Notes: generated from the letters alone by a model not told the origin. A stretch of DNA of 64,000 nt from WM-3-3 sp041660045 (GCA_041660045.1 JBAZXA010000001.1:706580-770579), one strand, 5' to 3'. Shown: positions 24,093 to 33,215, counted from the first letter of the stretch. Made by a program: numbers and translations.

Positions 24093-26765
24093 TTACAACA
24101 TCGCTTTGATCTCTGGAATGCAAGAGCCGCAATTTGTGCCCGCTTTTAGGTATTGCCCAACTTCCTGATGAGTTTTTAAGCCATTTTCTTTTATAGCAGA
24201 CAAAATGGTTTTTTCACCAACATTAAAACATGCGCAGACTACCGCACCCGTATCCTCAACACCTAATGGCGGCATACCCGTTAATAAAGCTAGACGTTCT
24301 GCAAGCCCTATCGATTGTTCCGCAAACAATCCGGTTAGCCAATTCCGTTCGGGTAAATTGAAGTGTGCTGAGATAAATAGGACTACCTCTAATTTATCTT
24401 CTGCTAAAAAAGCAGCTCGATAGTTGCCTTTGCTAACATCACTGTATTCCAAGCATTGTTTCTGGCTTGTAGACGTGTGTCCCAAGCTAGCTAACAGCCA
24501 ATCTTGCCAGTTTGCGGGTAGGCTTTCCCCAGCGAGCTCATAACGGTAAAAGTGTTCACCTTTAACTTTAACGCAATATTCAATCCCTGCCATTGTCAGC
24601 TCATGTCTAGACAGTAAAAAACCATACCAAAGCGCTGCATAAGGCTTAATTCTAACTGGTGTATGCTTACTTTCGGGTTGTTTTGAAATTGGGTCATAGA
24701 CTGGATTAACCAATGCTCCCATACGACCACGGTTGGCAAATTGGTTAGTCCAATGCATGGGCACAAAAACATTGCCTGGCTTTTGGCTATCAGTTACCAA
24801 CACTCTTGCCAGCATATTACCCCAACTACTTTCAAGCAGAGCTAATGAATTTGCTTGCATACCATAAAGTTCGGCATCATCGGGATGTATTTCAACAAAC
24901 GGCTCAGGTTTATGCTGGTTTAATTTGGCAGCTATCGCAGTACGCGTCATAGTATGCCACTGATCCCGCAAACGCCCGGTATTCAATACTAAGGGATACT
25001 CTGCATTAGGCAAATTGATCGGTAACTGTGGCTCAACTGCAATAAACTGAGCTTTACCAGAAACTGTAAAATACTGGCCATCATCAAACATACGCGCCCT
25101 ACCATTGGGATAAGCCTTATTGACTGGCCATTGTATCGGTTGTAACATTTGATACGCAGGCACGCTAATATCAGCTAAGGCTGAAATATCAAAATCGCGC
25201 AAACCGTGTACCTGATCATTTTCATAACCTGAAAGCGCTGCATGTTCACGAAAGATATCTACTGGGCTTTGATAATTAAAAGCTGCGCCAAAGCCCATCC
25301 GTTGCGCAACTTGGCTTAAAATCCACCAATCTGGCTTAGCATTACCAGCTGGGCTAAACAAGGCGCGTTGCCGGGAAATGCAACGTTCAGAATTGGTCAC
25401 CGTACCCTCTTTTTCACTCCAACCTTGGGCTGGCAGTAATACATGGCCGTGCTCAGTGGTATCAGTTTGTGCTATACAGTCTGATACCACCACAAACTCG
25501 CAACGCTGTAGGGCAAGCTTAACTTTGTCTGCATTAGGTAAACTGACGACCGGATTGGTACCCATAATCCAAACCGCTTTGATTGTGCCGTCATAAATTG
25601 CATCAAATAATTCGACCGCTGACAAACCGGGCTTTTGCGCAATATTATTGCTGTTCCAGAAGCGCGCCACACGTAAAATGTCATCTCGGTTTGAAAAATC
25701 CATGTGCGCTGCCAATTGATGCGACAAACCACCTACTTCCCGTCCCCCCATCGCGTTGGGTTGTCCGGTTAAGGAAAACGGCCCCATACCAGGCTTGCCT
25801 ATGCGCCCAGTAGCTAAATGGCAATTGATGATGGCATCAACCTTATCCGTGCCTGAAGCTGATTGATTAATGCCTTGGCTATAAAGGCTCATCACTTTTT
25901 CGGTGCCAGCAAACCAATCATAAAACGTCAAAATATCATCGGCTTTTATTCGGCAACGTTCAGCAACTTGGAATAAGTCACTGCTACTGATTGCTGCTGT
26001 TTTAAGGGCTTCTACATAGCCTTCGGAATGCGCATTGATATATGTTTGGTTCAATTCAGGCCGAGATGCCAAATAATACAATAAACCATTAAAAAGCACC
26101 GCATCGCTACCGGAAGCTATCGGTAAATGTAAATCGGCAATATCACAGGTAACTGTTTTTCTGGGATCAATAACGACAATTTTTAACTTAGGATTTGCTT
26201 CTTTAGCCGCTCTAATTCGTTGGAAGCTAACTGGATGGCACCAAGCTGTATTTGAGCCTATCAAAACCATAAGGTCAGCCAATTCATAATCACCATAACA
26301 ACCAGGCACAGTATCTGAGCCAAATGCACGTTTGTGGCCCGCCACCGATGAAGACATGCATAAACGGCTATTTGTATCCATATTGCCACTACCAATAAAA
26401 CCTTTCATCAGCTTATTGGCAACGTAATAATCTTCCGTTAACAATTGTCCAGAACCATAAATGGCAACCGCATCTGGGCCATAGTTATTAATGGCGGCTT
26501 TAAAAGCATCAGCGACTAATTGTAAAGCCTCTGGCCAGCTGGCTTTGTGCCCATAAACCATAGGCTCTAACAAGCGGCCTTTCAGTTCTGTAGTTTCACC
26601 TAAAGCAGAACCTTTAGAACACAAACGCCCAAAATTAGCGGGATGTGCATTATCACCTAAAATTTTAACTTCTCGGGTAACTTCATCGACCATCGCTTCG
26701 ATACCGCAACCCACACCGCAATAAGGGCAAGTCGTATTTATGCTTTTAGCTGCGCTTGTGTTCAT
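24093..26765 (-). CDS. nasA: Assimilatory nitrate reductase, catalytic subunit
   Basis: 890 residues. The N-terminal [4Fe-4S] motif has Cys13, Cys16, Cys20 and Cys49 (CPYCGVGC ... RLCSKG), followed by the molybdopterin domains (GQPNAMGGREVGGLSHQ, GTNPVVSLPNADKV, VLNTGRLRDQWHTMTRT). The C-terminal extension has a BFD-like [2Fe-2S] module with Cys844, Cys846, Cys879 and Cys882, as in NasA of Klebsiella and other assimilatory enzymes. It reduces nitrate to nitrite in the cytoplasm. Electrons probably come from the NasB flavoprotein encoded immediately upstream with a 4-bp overlap. No signal peptide is present, which argues against periplasmic NapA. Confidence 0.95.
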   Translation of the reverse strand: MNTSAAKSINTTCPYCGVGCGIEAMVDEVTREVKILGDNAHPANFGRLCSKGSALGETTELKGRLLEPMVYGHKASWPEALQLVADAFKAAINNYGPDAVAIYGSGQLLTEDYYVANKLMKGFIGSGNMDTNSRLCMSSSVAGHKRAFGSDTVPGCYGDYELADLMVLIGSNTAWCHPVSFQRIRAAKEANPKLKIVVIDPRKTVTCDIADLHLPIASGSDAVLFNGLLYYLASRPELNQTYINAHSEGYVEALKTAAISSSDLFQVAERCRIKADDILTFYDWFAGTEKVMSLYSQGINQSASGTDKVDAIINCHLATGRIGKPGMGPFSLTGQPNAMGGREVGGLSHQLAAHMDFSNRDDILRVARFWNSNNIAQKPGLSAVELFDAIYDGTIKAVWIMGTNPVVSLPNADKVKLALQRCEFVVVSDCIAQTDTTEHGHVLLPAQGWSEKEGTVTNSERCISRQRALFSPAGNAKPDWWILSQVAQRMGFGAAFNYQSPVDIFREHAALSGYENDQVHGLRDFDISALADISVPAYQMLQPIQWPVNKAYPNGRARMFDDGQYFTVSGKAQFIAVEPQLPINLPNAEYPLVLNTGRLRDQWHTMTRTAIAAKLNQHKPEPFVEIHPDDAELYGMQANSLALLESSWGNMLARVLVTDSQKPGNVFVPMHWTNQFANRGRMGALVNPVYDPISKQPESKHTPVRIKPYAALWYGFLLSRHELTMAGIEYCVKVKGEHFYRYELAGESLPANWQDWLLASLGHTSTSQKQCLEYSDVSKGNYRAAFLAEDKLEVVLFISAHFNLPERNWLTGLFAEQSIGLAERLALLTGMPPLGVEDTGAVVCACFNVGEKTILSAIKENGLKTHQEVGQYLKAGTNCGSCIPEIKAML

Positions 26766-27997
26766 GCTGCCACCTCAACCTGAGCCACATAAGCATTGCC
26801 GAATATCAAATGATCACGAATCAACGAAATATCTTGCTGTTTTTCCAACAGGCCTTGATACCAGCCACCATCACGGGTATCGCCATATAAAACGGCCCCC
26901 ATAATGGTATTATCCTTAATCACCAATTTTTTATAGATGCCGGAATAAGAATCGGTAAAAACAATCTGCTCAGACCCCTCATCACCGACAAAATCGCCGA
27001 CTGAAAACACATTTATCCCAGTCACTTTTAGTTTGGTTGCCGTCGGTAAACTGATGAATTCGGCATCCCCTTCACCACCCAAGTGATTAGCACAGACCTT
27101 GGCCTGGTCAAATAAAGGTGCCACCAAACCAAATGTTGCCCCTCGGTGCTGTATGCACTCACCTACTGAATATATATTAGGGTCATTGGTTTGTAAGCCA
27201 TCGTTAACCACAATGCCACGCTCACAGCCTAATCCAGCAGCCTGTGCTAAAGTGATATTAGGCTTTATGCCTATGGCCATTACAAACAAATCACAGTCTA
27301 ATTGGCTACCGTCCGCAAAACGGACAGCACTCACATGGCCGTTGCCGTCGTCAATTAATGACTCCGTGTTTGCCCCCATTTTAAATTTTAAGCCCCGGCT
27401 TTCTAATGCTTGTTGTAATAACGTGGCTGCTTGCTGATCCAGTTGGCGGTTTAGCAAGGTTTCACCATTATGCAACACAGTGACCTCCATACCTCTTAAA
27501 ACTAAACCATTAGCCGCTTCCAATCCCAGTAAGCCGCCACCTAACACTACGGCTTTATTATGACTTTGGCTGTAGGCTAGCATCTTATTGACATCGACTA
27601 TGTCCCTGAAGCTGATAACCCCATCTAATTGATGACCAGGAATGGGTAATATTAAAGGTTTAGACCCCGTTGCTATGAGTAAAGCATCGTAGTCAACTTG
27701 AGTACCATCAATGGTAGATACCGATTGTTTATCACGATCTATGGTCACCACCGCTTTGTCTTGCCCTGCATATAAGGTAATCCCATTGTCCTGATACCAC
27801 TGACGATCATTAATAATAATATCTTCTATGGCTTTTTCCCCACTCAACACAGCGGAAAGCATAATTCTGTTATAGTTTCCATAGGGTTCCGCACCAAAAA
27901 CTGTAATTTCATATTTTTCGGGTGCAATTAATAATATTTCTTCAACAGTACGCATACCTGCCATACCATTGCCGATGACAACTAATCGTTTTTTCAA
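26762..27997 (-). CDS. nasB: Nitrate reductase electron-transfer flavoprotein (NasB type)
   Basis: About 411 residues. The FAD site VVIGNGMAGMRT and NAD site VVLGGGLLGLEAANGL match the N-terminal flavoprotein half of NirB and the NasB subunit of assimilatory nitrate reductase; the siroheme domain of NirB is absent. It would carry electrons from NADH to NasA. A GTG at 28006 is in frame, but it overlaps an AGGTG ribosome site (28004-28008) that is placed 6 bases before a TTG at 27997, so TTG was chosen, giving MKKRLVVIG. It overlaps nasA by 4 bp. It lacks the BFD domains found in longer NasB proteins. Confidence 0.88.
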   Translation of the reverse strand: MKKRLVVIGNGMAGMRTVEEILLIAPEKYEITVFGAEPYGNYNRIMLSAVLSGEKAIEDIIINDRQWYQDNGITLYAGQDKAVVTIDRDKQSVSTIDGTQVDYDALLIATGSKPLILPIPGHQLDGVISFRDIVDVNKMLAYSQSHNKAVVLGGGLLGLEAANGLVLRGMEVTVLHNGETLLNRQLDQQAATLLQQALESRGLKFKMGANTESLIDDGNGHVSAVRFADGSQLDCDLFVMAIGIKPNITLAQAAGLGCERGIVVNDGLQTNDPNIYSVGECIQHRGATFGLVAPLFDQAKVCANHLGGEGDAEFISLPTATKLKVTGINVFSVGDFVGDEGSEQIVFTDSYSGIYKKLVIKDNTIMGAVLYGDTRDGGWYQGLLEKQQDISLIRDHLIFGNAYVAQVEVAA

Positions 27998-28098
27998 AAC
28001 TAACACCTTATTGATGGGTTTGATTCGGCGCTGTAGACAAAGCCAATGCTCGCTTGCCTAAACCAGGCTTAAAACCACTAAATTTGATAGACGCATGC

Positions 28099-28127
28099 TA
28101 AATTTGGCCAAAGCATGACCAAATTTA
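28099..28127. repeat. Inverted repeat between phzF-like gene and nasB
   Basis: A perfect 9-bp inverted repeat TAAATTTGG/CCAAATTTA with an 11-base spacer; a further AAATTTG copy lies just upstream (28080-28086). It could be an operator for the nasBA part of the cluster or an RNA hairpin; no T tract follows. Confidence 0.4.
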
Positions 28128-28151
28128 ACGCCAAACTATTTCTAGAACGGC

Positions 28152-29069
28152 CTAATCCGGTATGCTCATAGTCCCTTCGGCAACCATCACCGCAGATCCA
28201 CCCACCCGTAGAGTTAACTCATCAGTACCTTTATGGTCCATTTCCAAATTCAGCAAACTGCGACGAATTTTCTCAACGCCCCGATCTACGCTAAACGCGT
28301 AAGTGCCTTTTTGCATAAATTCAAAAGAGCATAGATAGGATGCGAATGCCGGCATGGCATTACCCACGGGCGGATCCTCATGCATTCCGATACGCGAACC
28401 CAATAAGCGGGCATGAAAATCCGATTCAGGATGGGCTGTTTTAGGTGCAAATAACAATATTTCCTGGGCTGCGGTTTGCGGCGCGCTAGAATGGCTCCAA
28501 TTGGCATAGTTAAAACGTGCTTTGATAACGCTCTCATACCGCAAAACCGGTACAATCAGATATGGAAAACCACAAGATACCAAACGCGGATGATATTTTT
28601 TATTGTCAAACTCACTGACCGTAATTGATAAAAAACTGGCTAGCTCCTCTAGGGATGGAGAGAATAGATCAATAATGGCACTGGTTTTACGGGTAAATTG
28701 AATAAACGTGGTAACACCCTTTTGGCTAGAAATATTCACTTCTACAGGCCCTGCATTTTGTTCAAAAATCACTGACGTTAAAGGATCTGTGAGCGGTATT
28801 GCCCCTATACTCGCCAAAACAAAAGCTGTGGCAATGGTAGGATGTCCAGCAAAATCAATTTCATGTTGAGGATTGAATACCCGCATGGCATAAGTGGCAT
28901 TACTTTGATCTTTCTTGGTGATGAATACTGTTTCTGACAAATTTAACTCACGCGCGCATAATTGCATTTGCTCGTTTTTTAAGTTTTCAGCTTCCGGGAA
29001 AACCGCAATTTGGGCACCGCCAAAAATTTTTTGGGTAAACACATCAGCCATATAATACGGATATTTCAT
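28152..29069 (-). CDS. PhzF family protein in the nitrite reductase operon
   Basis: 305 residues. PhzF-fold features are visible: N-terminal ADVFTQKIFGGAQIAVF, the LNLSETVFI segment that carries the family's catalytic Glu, FNPQHEIDFAGHPTIATAFVL in the first half, and EDPPVGNAMPAFASYL in the second. PhzF itself isomerises a phenazine precursor, but most relatives have unknown substrates. It has an AGGAGG ribosome site 7 bases before the ATG and overlaps nirD by 4 bp, so it is produced together with nitrite reductase. No phenazine genes are nearby. A role in repairing or detoxifying a by-product is possible but not shown. Confidence 0.85.
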   Translation of the reverse strand: MKYPYYMADVFTQKIFGGAQIAVFPEAENLKNEQMQLCARELNLSETVFITKKDQSNATYAMRVFNPQHEIDFAGHPTIATAFVLASIGAIPLTDPLTSVIFEQNAGPVEVNISSQKGVTTFIQFTRKTSAIIDLFSPSLEELASFLSITVSEFDNKKYHPRLVSCGFPYLIVPVLRYESVIKARFNYANWSHSSAPQTAAQEILLFAPKTAHPESDFHARLLGSRIGMHEDPPVGNAMPAFASYLCSFEFMQKGTYAFSVDRGVEKIRRSLLNLEMDHKGTDELTLRVGGSAVMVAEGTMSIPD

Positions 29070-29404
29070 GAACTTGCCTCCTGGCCTATCAGCACTCTAG
29101 CGTTATCAATCCGAACTGGAAATACGGGTATGCTTACTGTGTCATCTTCCAAACAAGCACCAGTGATTAAATTAAAATGCTGTTTATACATCGGTGATGC
29201 AACTACCAGTTGCCCGCCTATATCTCCAATTAAACCACGTGACAAAATATTCGTTTTGCTAAAGGGATCGTGGTTGCTAAGCGCATAAACTTGCGACTCT
29301 TTTACGATGAAAAAAATTGCAACCTGCTGATTATTTACCAATGCACAAACACCTGAATCCGGTTGTAAATCATCCGTTCCGCACACATCTATCCACTCCA
29401 TCAT
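29066..29404 (-). CDS. nirD: Nitrite reductase (NADH) small subunit
   Basis: 112 residues with a Rieske-like fold. The segments SNHDPFSKTNILSRGLIGD and VVASPMYKQHFNLITGACLED are typical of NirD. The Cys/His ligands of true Rieske proteins are absent, as usual for NirD. It associates with NirB in the cytoplasmic siroheme nitrite reductase that makes ammonium. The gene starts in an ATGATGA overlap with the nirB stop (ATG at 29404; a second ATG follows directly). It overlaps the phzF-like gene downstream by 4 bp. Confidence 0.93.
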   Translation of the reverse strand: MMEWIDVCGTDDLQPDSGVCALVNNQQVAIFFIVKESQVYALSNHDPFSKTNILSRGLIGDIGGQLVVASPMYKQHFNLITGACLEDDTVSIPVFPVRIDNARVLIGQEASS

Positions 29405-31935
29405 TCGGCCACCTCAAGCAATTTAAAATGCTCACGCTCATCTTCATTAGCGGGACGGATTTGTCCCCGCTCTTGTACAAACACAACATTGTCATCGGTC
29501 TTATCGCTATTAACGAAATGCCTAAATCGTTTCAATTTATCTTCACTGGCAATTGTTGTTTTCCATTCACACTGATAGGTATCAATCACATATTGCATTT
29601 GCTGCTCTAATTGGCTGCAGATGCCCAATTTATCGTCTATGACAACGGATTTTAGATAATCCAGACCGCCCTCCATATTTTCCATCCATACTGATGTACG
29701 TTGTAAACGGTCTGCCGTACGCACATAAAAACTTAAAAACCGGTCGATGTATTGGATTAAGGTTGCTTTATCCAAACCGGTTGCAAATAAATCAGCGTGT
29801 CTTGGCTTCATGCCACCATTACCACAAACATATAAGTTCCAGCCATTTTCGGTAGCGATCACACCAACATCTTTACCCTGTGCTTCCGCGCATTCCCGGG
29901 TGCAGCCAGACACAGCAAATTTAATTTTGTGGGGCGAACGCAAGCCTTTATAGCGATTTTCCAATTCCACCGCTAAGCCGACACTGTCATCAATGCCATA
30001 GCGGCACCACGTGCTGCCGACACAAGATTTAACCGTGCGTAATGATTTCCCATAAGCATGCCCAGACTCAAAACCTGCATCTATCAGCTCTTTCCAAATT
30101 AACGGTAATTGTTCTACCCTGGCGCCAAATAAGTCTACCCGTTGCCCTCCCGTTATCTTGGTGTAAAGTTGGTATTTTTTTCCAACTTGGCCTAAAGCGA
30201 TCAGCATATCTGGGCTAATTTCACCACCCGTAATGCGTGGCACTACGGAATAAGTACCATCTTTTTGCATATTGGCTAAAAAGGTATCATTTGTGTCTTG
30301 TAAACTAAGGTGCTCTTTGGCCAAGATAAATTCATTCCATTGCGTGGCCAATATGGATCCAACAGCCGGTTTACAAACATCACAACCATAGCCTTTACCA
30401 TGTTTAGCTAATAAGTCAGCAAAAGTTTTTATTTCTTCGACACGGATCAGGTTGAACAAATCTTGTCGGGTGTAGGGAAAGTGTTCGCAAATATCGGTAT
30501 TAACTTCATAGCCATGCTTAGTCAATTCGCTGTTTAATACCGACTTTAGCAATGGTAAACAACCACCACAGCCTGTACCGGCTTTAGTCCCCTCTTTTAA
30601 GGCATTGACGGAAGTGCAGCCAGCTTCTACCGCTGCGCAAATTGCACCTTTATTTACATCGTAACAAGAACAAATTTGTGCCGATGCCGGTAAAGCATCA
30701 GGCCCTAAGCCTACTGATTCATCCGAACGGTGAGGCAAAATCAATGCATCTGGATTTTCTGGTAATTCTATGCCGTTCAGACAATATTGTAATAAAGTGC
30801 TATAACCCGATGCTTCGCCTACCAATACTGCGCCCAGCAATAATTTTTTATCGGCACTAACAACTAGACGCTTATAAATTTCTGCTGCGCCATTTTGGTA
30901 GGTATACACCATTGCACCCTGGGTTTTGGCGTGGGCATCACCAATACTAGCAACATCAACCCCCATTAACTTTAGCTTGGTGCTCATGTCCGCGCCGGTA
31001 AAACTAACTGTATCACCAGCTAAATCAGCAACAACCGTCCTTGCCATCGCATAGCCTGGAGCCACTAGACCATAAATCATGCCGTTCCAAAGCGCGCATT
31101 CGCCTATTGCGTAAATATCAGGGTCAGAAGTACAACATTGATTATTAATCACAATACCGCCTCTAGGGCCTATTTCTAGTCCACAGTCACGGGCAAGATC
31201 ATCTCTGGGGCGGATGCCCGCTGAAAACAAGACCACATCTGTTTCCAATTCTTCACCATCAGCAAAACACATTTTATTAACACAATGGTCACCACTGGTA
31301 ATGAGGCTGGTATTTGTACTGGTATGCACTGTTACGCCTAGAGCTTCAATCTTGCGCCGTAGCATGGCGCCTCCAGCGTCGTCTAGTTGAACTGCCATCA
31401 AACGCGGTGCGAATTCAACCACGTGGGTTTCTAGCCCTAAGTCTTTCAAGGCTTTGGCCGCTTCTAAGCCTAACAGGCCACCCCCAACCACTGTGCCAAT
31501 TTTGCCGTTGACAGCGGCCGCTTGCATCGCTTCCAGATCTTCTATAGTACGGTATACCAAGCAGTTTTGGCGATCTGCACCAGGAACTGGCGGCACAAAA
31601 GGGTACGACCCTGTCGCCAAAACAAGTTTATCGTAAGATATCGTGATACCTTTTTCTGACGTGACTATTTTGTTTTCCCGATCAATTTTTACAGCTTTGT
31701 CACCAATGTGAATGTTAATGCCGTGTTCATCAAAAAAACCTTCTGCAACAAGGGATAAGTCTTGCGCAGACTTTCCAGAAAAGAATTCTGACAAATGAAC
31801 GCGGTCATAAGCAGGCCTTGGCTCTTCGCAAAAGGTAATAATTTCATAATTGTCCTTAACTGGGTTTGCCACCAAGCTAGATAAAAAGTTTTGGCCAACC
31901 ATGCCATTACCAATGACGACTATTGTTTTTTTCAT
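29401..31935 (-). CDS. nirB: Nitrite reductase (NADH) large subunit
   Basis: 844 residues. Order of parts: FAD site VVIGNGMVGQNF at the N-terminus, NAD site VVGGGLLGLEAAKAL, a BFD-like [2Fe-2S] domain (ICSCYDVNKG ... GTGCGGCLP), then the sulfite/nitrite reductase domains with the siroheme-[4Fe-4S] cysteines Cys638, Cys644, Cys678 and Cys682. A GGAG-like ribosome site precedes the ATG. It is the first gene of the assimilation operon nirB-nirD-phzF-like, and its leader holds an ANTAR-type antitermination element (see the leader features), so expression probably depends on nitrate or nitrite sensing by an ANTAR protein encoded elsewhere. Confidence 0.96.
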   Translation of the reverse strand: MKKTIVVIGNGMVGQNFLSSLVANPVKDNYEIITFCEEPRPAYDRVHLSEFFSGKSAQDLSLVAEGFFDEHGINIHIGDKAVKIDRENKIVTSEKGITISYDKLVLATGSYPFVPPVPGADRQNCLVYRTIEDLEAMQAAAVNGKIGTVVGGGLLGLEAAKALKDLGLETHVVEFAPRLMAVQLDDAGGAMLRRKIEALGVTVHTSTNTSLITSGDHCVNKMCFADGEELETDVVLFSAGIRPRDDLARDCGLEIGPRGGIVINNQCCTSDPDIYAIGECALWNGMIYGLVAPGYAMARTVVADLAGDTVSFTGADMSTKLKLMGVDVASIGDAHAKTQGAMVYTYQNGAAEIYKRLVVSADKKLLLGAVLVGEASGYSTLLQYCLNGIELPENPDALILPHRSDESVGLGPDALPASAQICSCYDVNKGAICAAVEAGCTSVNALKEGTKAGTGCGGCLPLLKSVLNSELTKHGYEVNTDICEHFPYTRQDLFNLIRVEEIKTFADLLAKHGKGYGCDVCKPAVGSILATQWNEFILAKEHLSLQDTNDTFLANMQKDGTYSVVPRITGGEISPDMLIALGQVGKKYQLYTKITGGQRVDLFGARVEQLPLIWKELIDAGFESGHAYGKSLRTVKSCVGSTWCRYGIDDSVGLAVELENRYKGLRSPHKIKFAVSGCTRECAEAQGKDVGVIATENGWNLYVCGNGGMKPRHADLFATGLDKATLIQYIDRFLSFYVRTADRLQRTSVWMENMEGGLDYLKSVVIDDKLGICSQLEQQMQYVIDTYQCEWKTTIASEDKLKRFRHFVNSDKTDDNVVFVQERGQIRPANEDEREHFKLLEVAE

Positions 31936-31967
31936 GAGGAACCTCTAAAGGTTTATAAATTAAAGAC

Positions 31968-32015
31968 AAAAAAAAACGCCGACCCAACAAATATATAAAT
32001 ATCGTAGGGTAGACG
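31968..32015 (-). terminator. Leader terminator upstream of nirB
   Basis: In the nirB transcript, CGUCUACCC (32015-32007) pairs with GGGUCGGCG (31985-31977) with one mismatch and one G-U pair, followed at once by nine U (31976-31968). The loop between can fold further. The 5' arm overlaps the 3' arm of the second hexaloop hairpin (32010-32025), so the two structures exclude each other. Confidence 0.65.
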
Positions 32016-32025
32016 CCGTTGTCTA
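32010..32025 (-). ncRNA. ANTAR hexaloop hairpin P2
   Basis: In the transcript UAGAC-AACGGC-GUCUA: a 5-bp stem with a six-base loop having A at position 1 and G at position 4, the ANTAR RNA signature. It overlaps the 5' arm of the leader terminator and would act as antiterminator when bound. Confidence 0.65.
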
Positions 32026-32051
32026 TCATGTTCATCGGTGAACTTTTGGGA

Positions 32052-32067
32052 GCTCCTCCGTTGGAGC
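32052..32067 (-). ncRNA. ANTAR hexaloop hairpin P1
   Basis: In the transcript GCUCC-AACGGA-GGAGC: a 5-bp GC-rich stem with a six-base loop, again A1 and G4. It lies 26 nt upstream of P2. The pair of near-identical hexaloops is what ANTAR proteins such as NasR recognise. Confidence 0.65.
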
Positions 32068-32254
32068 ACTATATGTAGAATTTAAAGCAAATTCTATGCC
32101 TTGTTATGGGAAGCTAAGCTAGATGCTCTAAAAACCAAGGGAATCAATCATGATTTCTAAAGCAGGGTTGTTTCATCTGATGATAAGCCTGTCAAAAAAT
32201 ACCTCAAAATCTGAACTTTTCTAACCAATACAGTGCACTTTAAAGCCACTTTGG

Positions 32255-32270
32255 TGCAGAATAAAAGCCA
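32255..32270 (-). promoter_or_regulatory. Candidate sigma-54 promoter for nirB
   Basis: On the minus strand TGGCTTTTATTCTGCA keeps the GG (-24) and GC (-12) dinucleotides with the canonical 10-base spacing. It would give a leader of about 300 nt. Nitrogen-assimilation operons are often sigma-54 dependent. Part of the -24/-12 consensus is missing, so this is tentative. Confidence 0.4.
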
Positions 32271-32282
32271 TCACCTTAAGCC

Positions 32283-33215
32283 TTAAGTCATAGCACTTAC
32301 ATTCTTAATTATCTCTTCCAGTGGCACTAGATTTAGTTTTATCCTGAACAAAATGGCATGATTCTCCAAAAGACCATAGCATTCATAGGTGCGCAATAAG
32401 ATATTAGTATGATTTAAGGTATTTTTAGGGGACTCTGGAAGCTGTTTGACTAAAATATGTAACTTATCATTATTTTTAATTTGCCCGACTAAAAATCGGT
32501 CGATAGAAATATCGTGGGAGGTATACACCATTGGGTTTGCCTTAAAATCATGAGCTTCTAATTGCGCCTTCTCCAATAGCGCACCCGAAGTCAAGCTACA
32601 GGGAAATACTTCAGGATAATTGGCAACATGTGTCAATTCATCAAAATAATCGGATTGTTCAGCCAGAGAACCCGATAAAAAGTTTTTCACATTGCCGTCA
32701 TGCATCCATTTACGTTTTAAAAAAAACTCTGTCCCAGGTACAAAAGAGACATCAGGCAGTTTATTCAAGTCCGGTAAGGCCGTTAAATCAGTACGCCCTA
32801 AAAATAAAGGGTATCGGGTTTCTTTCTTATAACCCAACAGGATAGTACGCCCCATTGCTTTAATAGAAATCCGATTGGTTAACGTTAAATCGGGAATAGT
32901 TTTTATTAAGGTCTTTTTTATATCAAGCGAGAGTTCTTGGCGAGGCCGTAATGCATTGACAAAGATAATTTGGTAATTACTGTAACGCAGTTGTTTATCC
33001 GTTATGATTTGCTCTTCATGATGGGCATCACGATACAAACGCATTTGATATTCAATTAACGTATTCAGCTGAAAGCCTAAAACTATAGGCCCTTTAAAAG
33101 GATTATGGGTTATTTGCAGCCACTTATGCTTGTCATGGAAAAGATTAAAATCATCCGATGCGTTGCGCGCCACTTCAATATGAATTTGTTCAAAAGTAAA
33201 TAGCTGCTCTTTCAT
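32283..33215 (-). CDS. Hot-dog fold (MaoC-like) protein, function unknown
   Basis: 310 residues. The N-terminal segment NASDDFNLFHDKHKW and the following NPFKGPIVLGFQLNTLIEY resemble the catalytic Asp-x4-His motif and helix of MaoC-type hydratases (GDxNPxH ... gpIaHG). The protein is long enough for two hot-dog units; a second SLTSGALLEKAQ segment near residue 215 could start the other half. No confident family name can be given. It may act on acyl-thioesters. It lies between the nirB leader and a sterol-desaturase-family gene, as a single minus-strand gene with about 175 bp upstream. Confidence 0.5.
   Translation of the reverse strand: MKEQLFTFEQIHIEVARNASDDFNLFHDKHKWLQITHNPFKGPIVLGFQLNTLIEYQMRLYRDAHHEEQIITDKQLRYSNYQIIFVNALRPRQELSLDIKKTLIKTIPDLTLTNRISIKAMGRTILLGYKKETRYPLFLGRTDLTALPDLNKLPDVSFVPGTEFFLKRKWMHDGNVKNFLSGSLAEQSDYFDELTHVANYPEVFPCSLTSGALLEKAQLEAHDFKANPMVYTSHDISIDRFLVGQIKNNDKLHILVKQLPESPKNTLNHTNILLRTYECYGLLENHAILFRIKLNLVPLEEIIKNVSAMT

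Larger units (their letters stand above)
31936..32282 (-). promoter_or_regulatory. nirB leader with promoter, ANTAR hairpins and terminator
   Basis: The 350 bp between nirB and the next gene carry, in transcript order, a possible sigma-54 promoter, an 8-bp hairpin (TAGAATTT/AAATTCTA, 32080-32100), two hexaloop hairpins and a terminator with nine U. This is the architecture known from nas operons controlled by NasR or NasT. The parts are listed separately. Confidence 0.7.
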
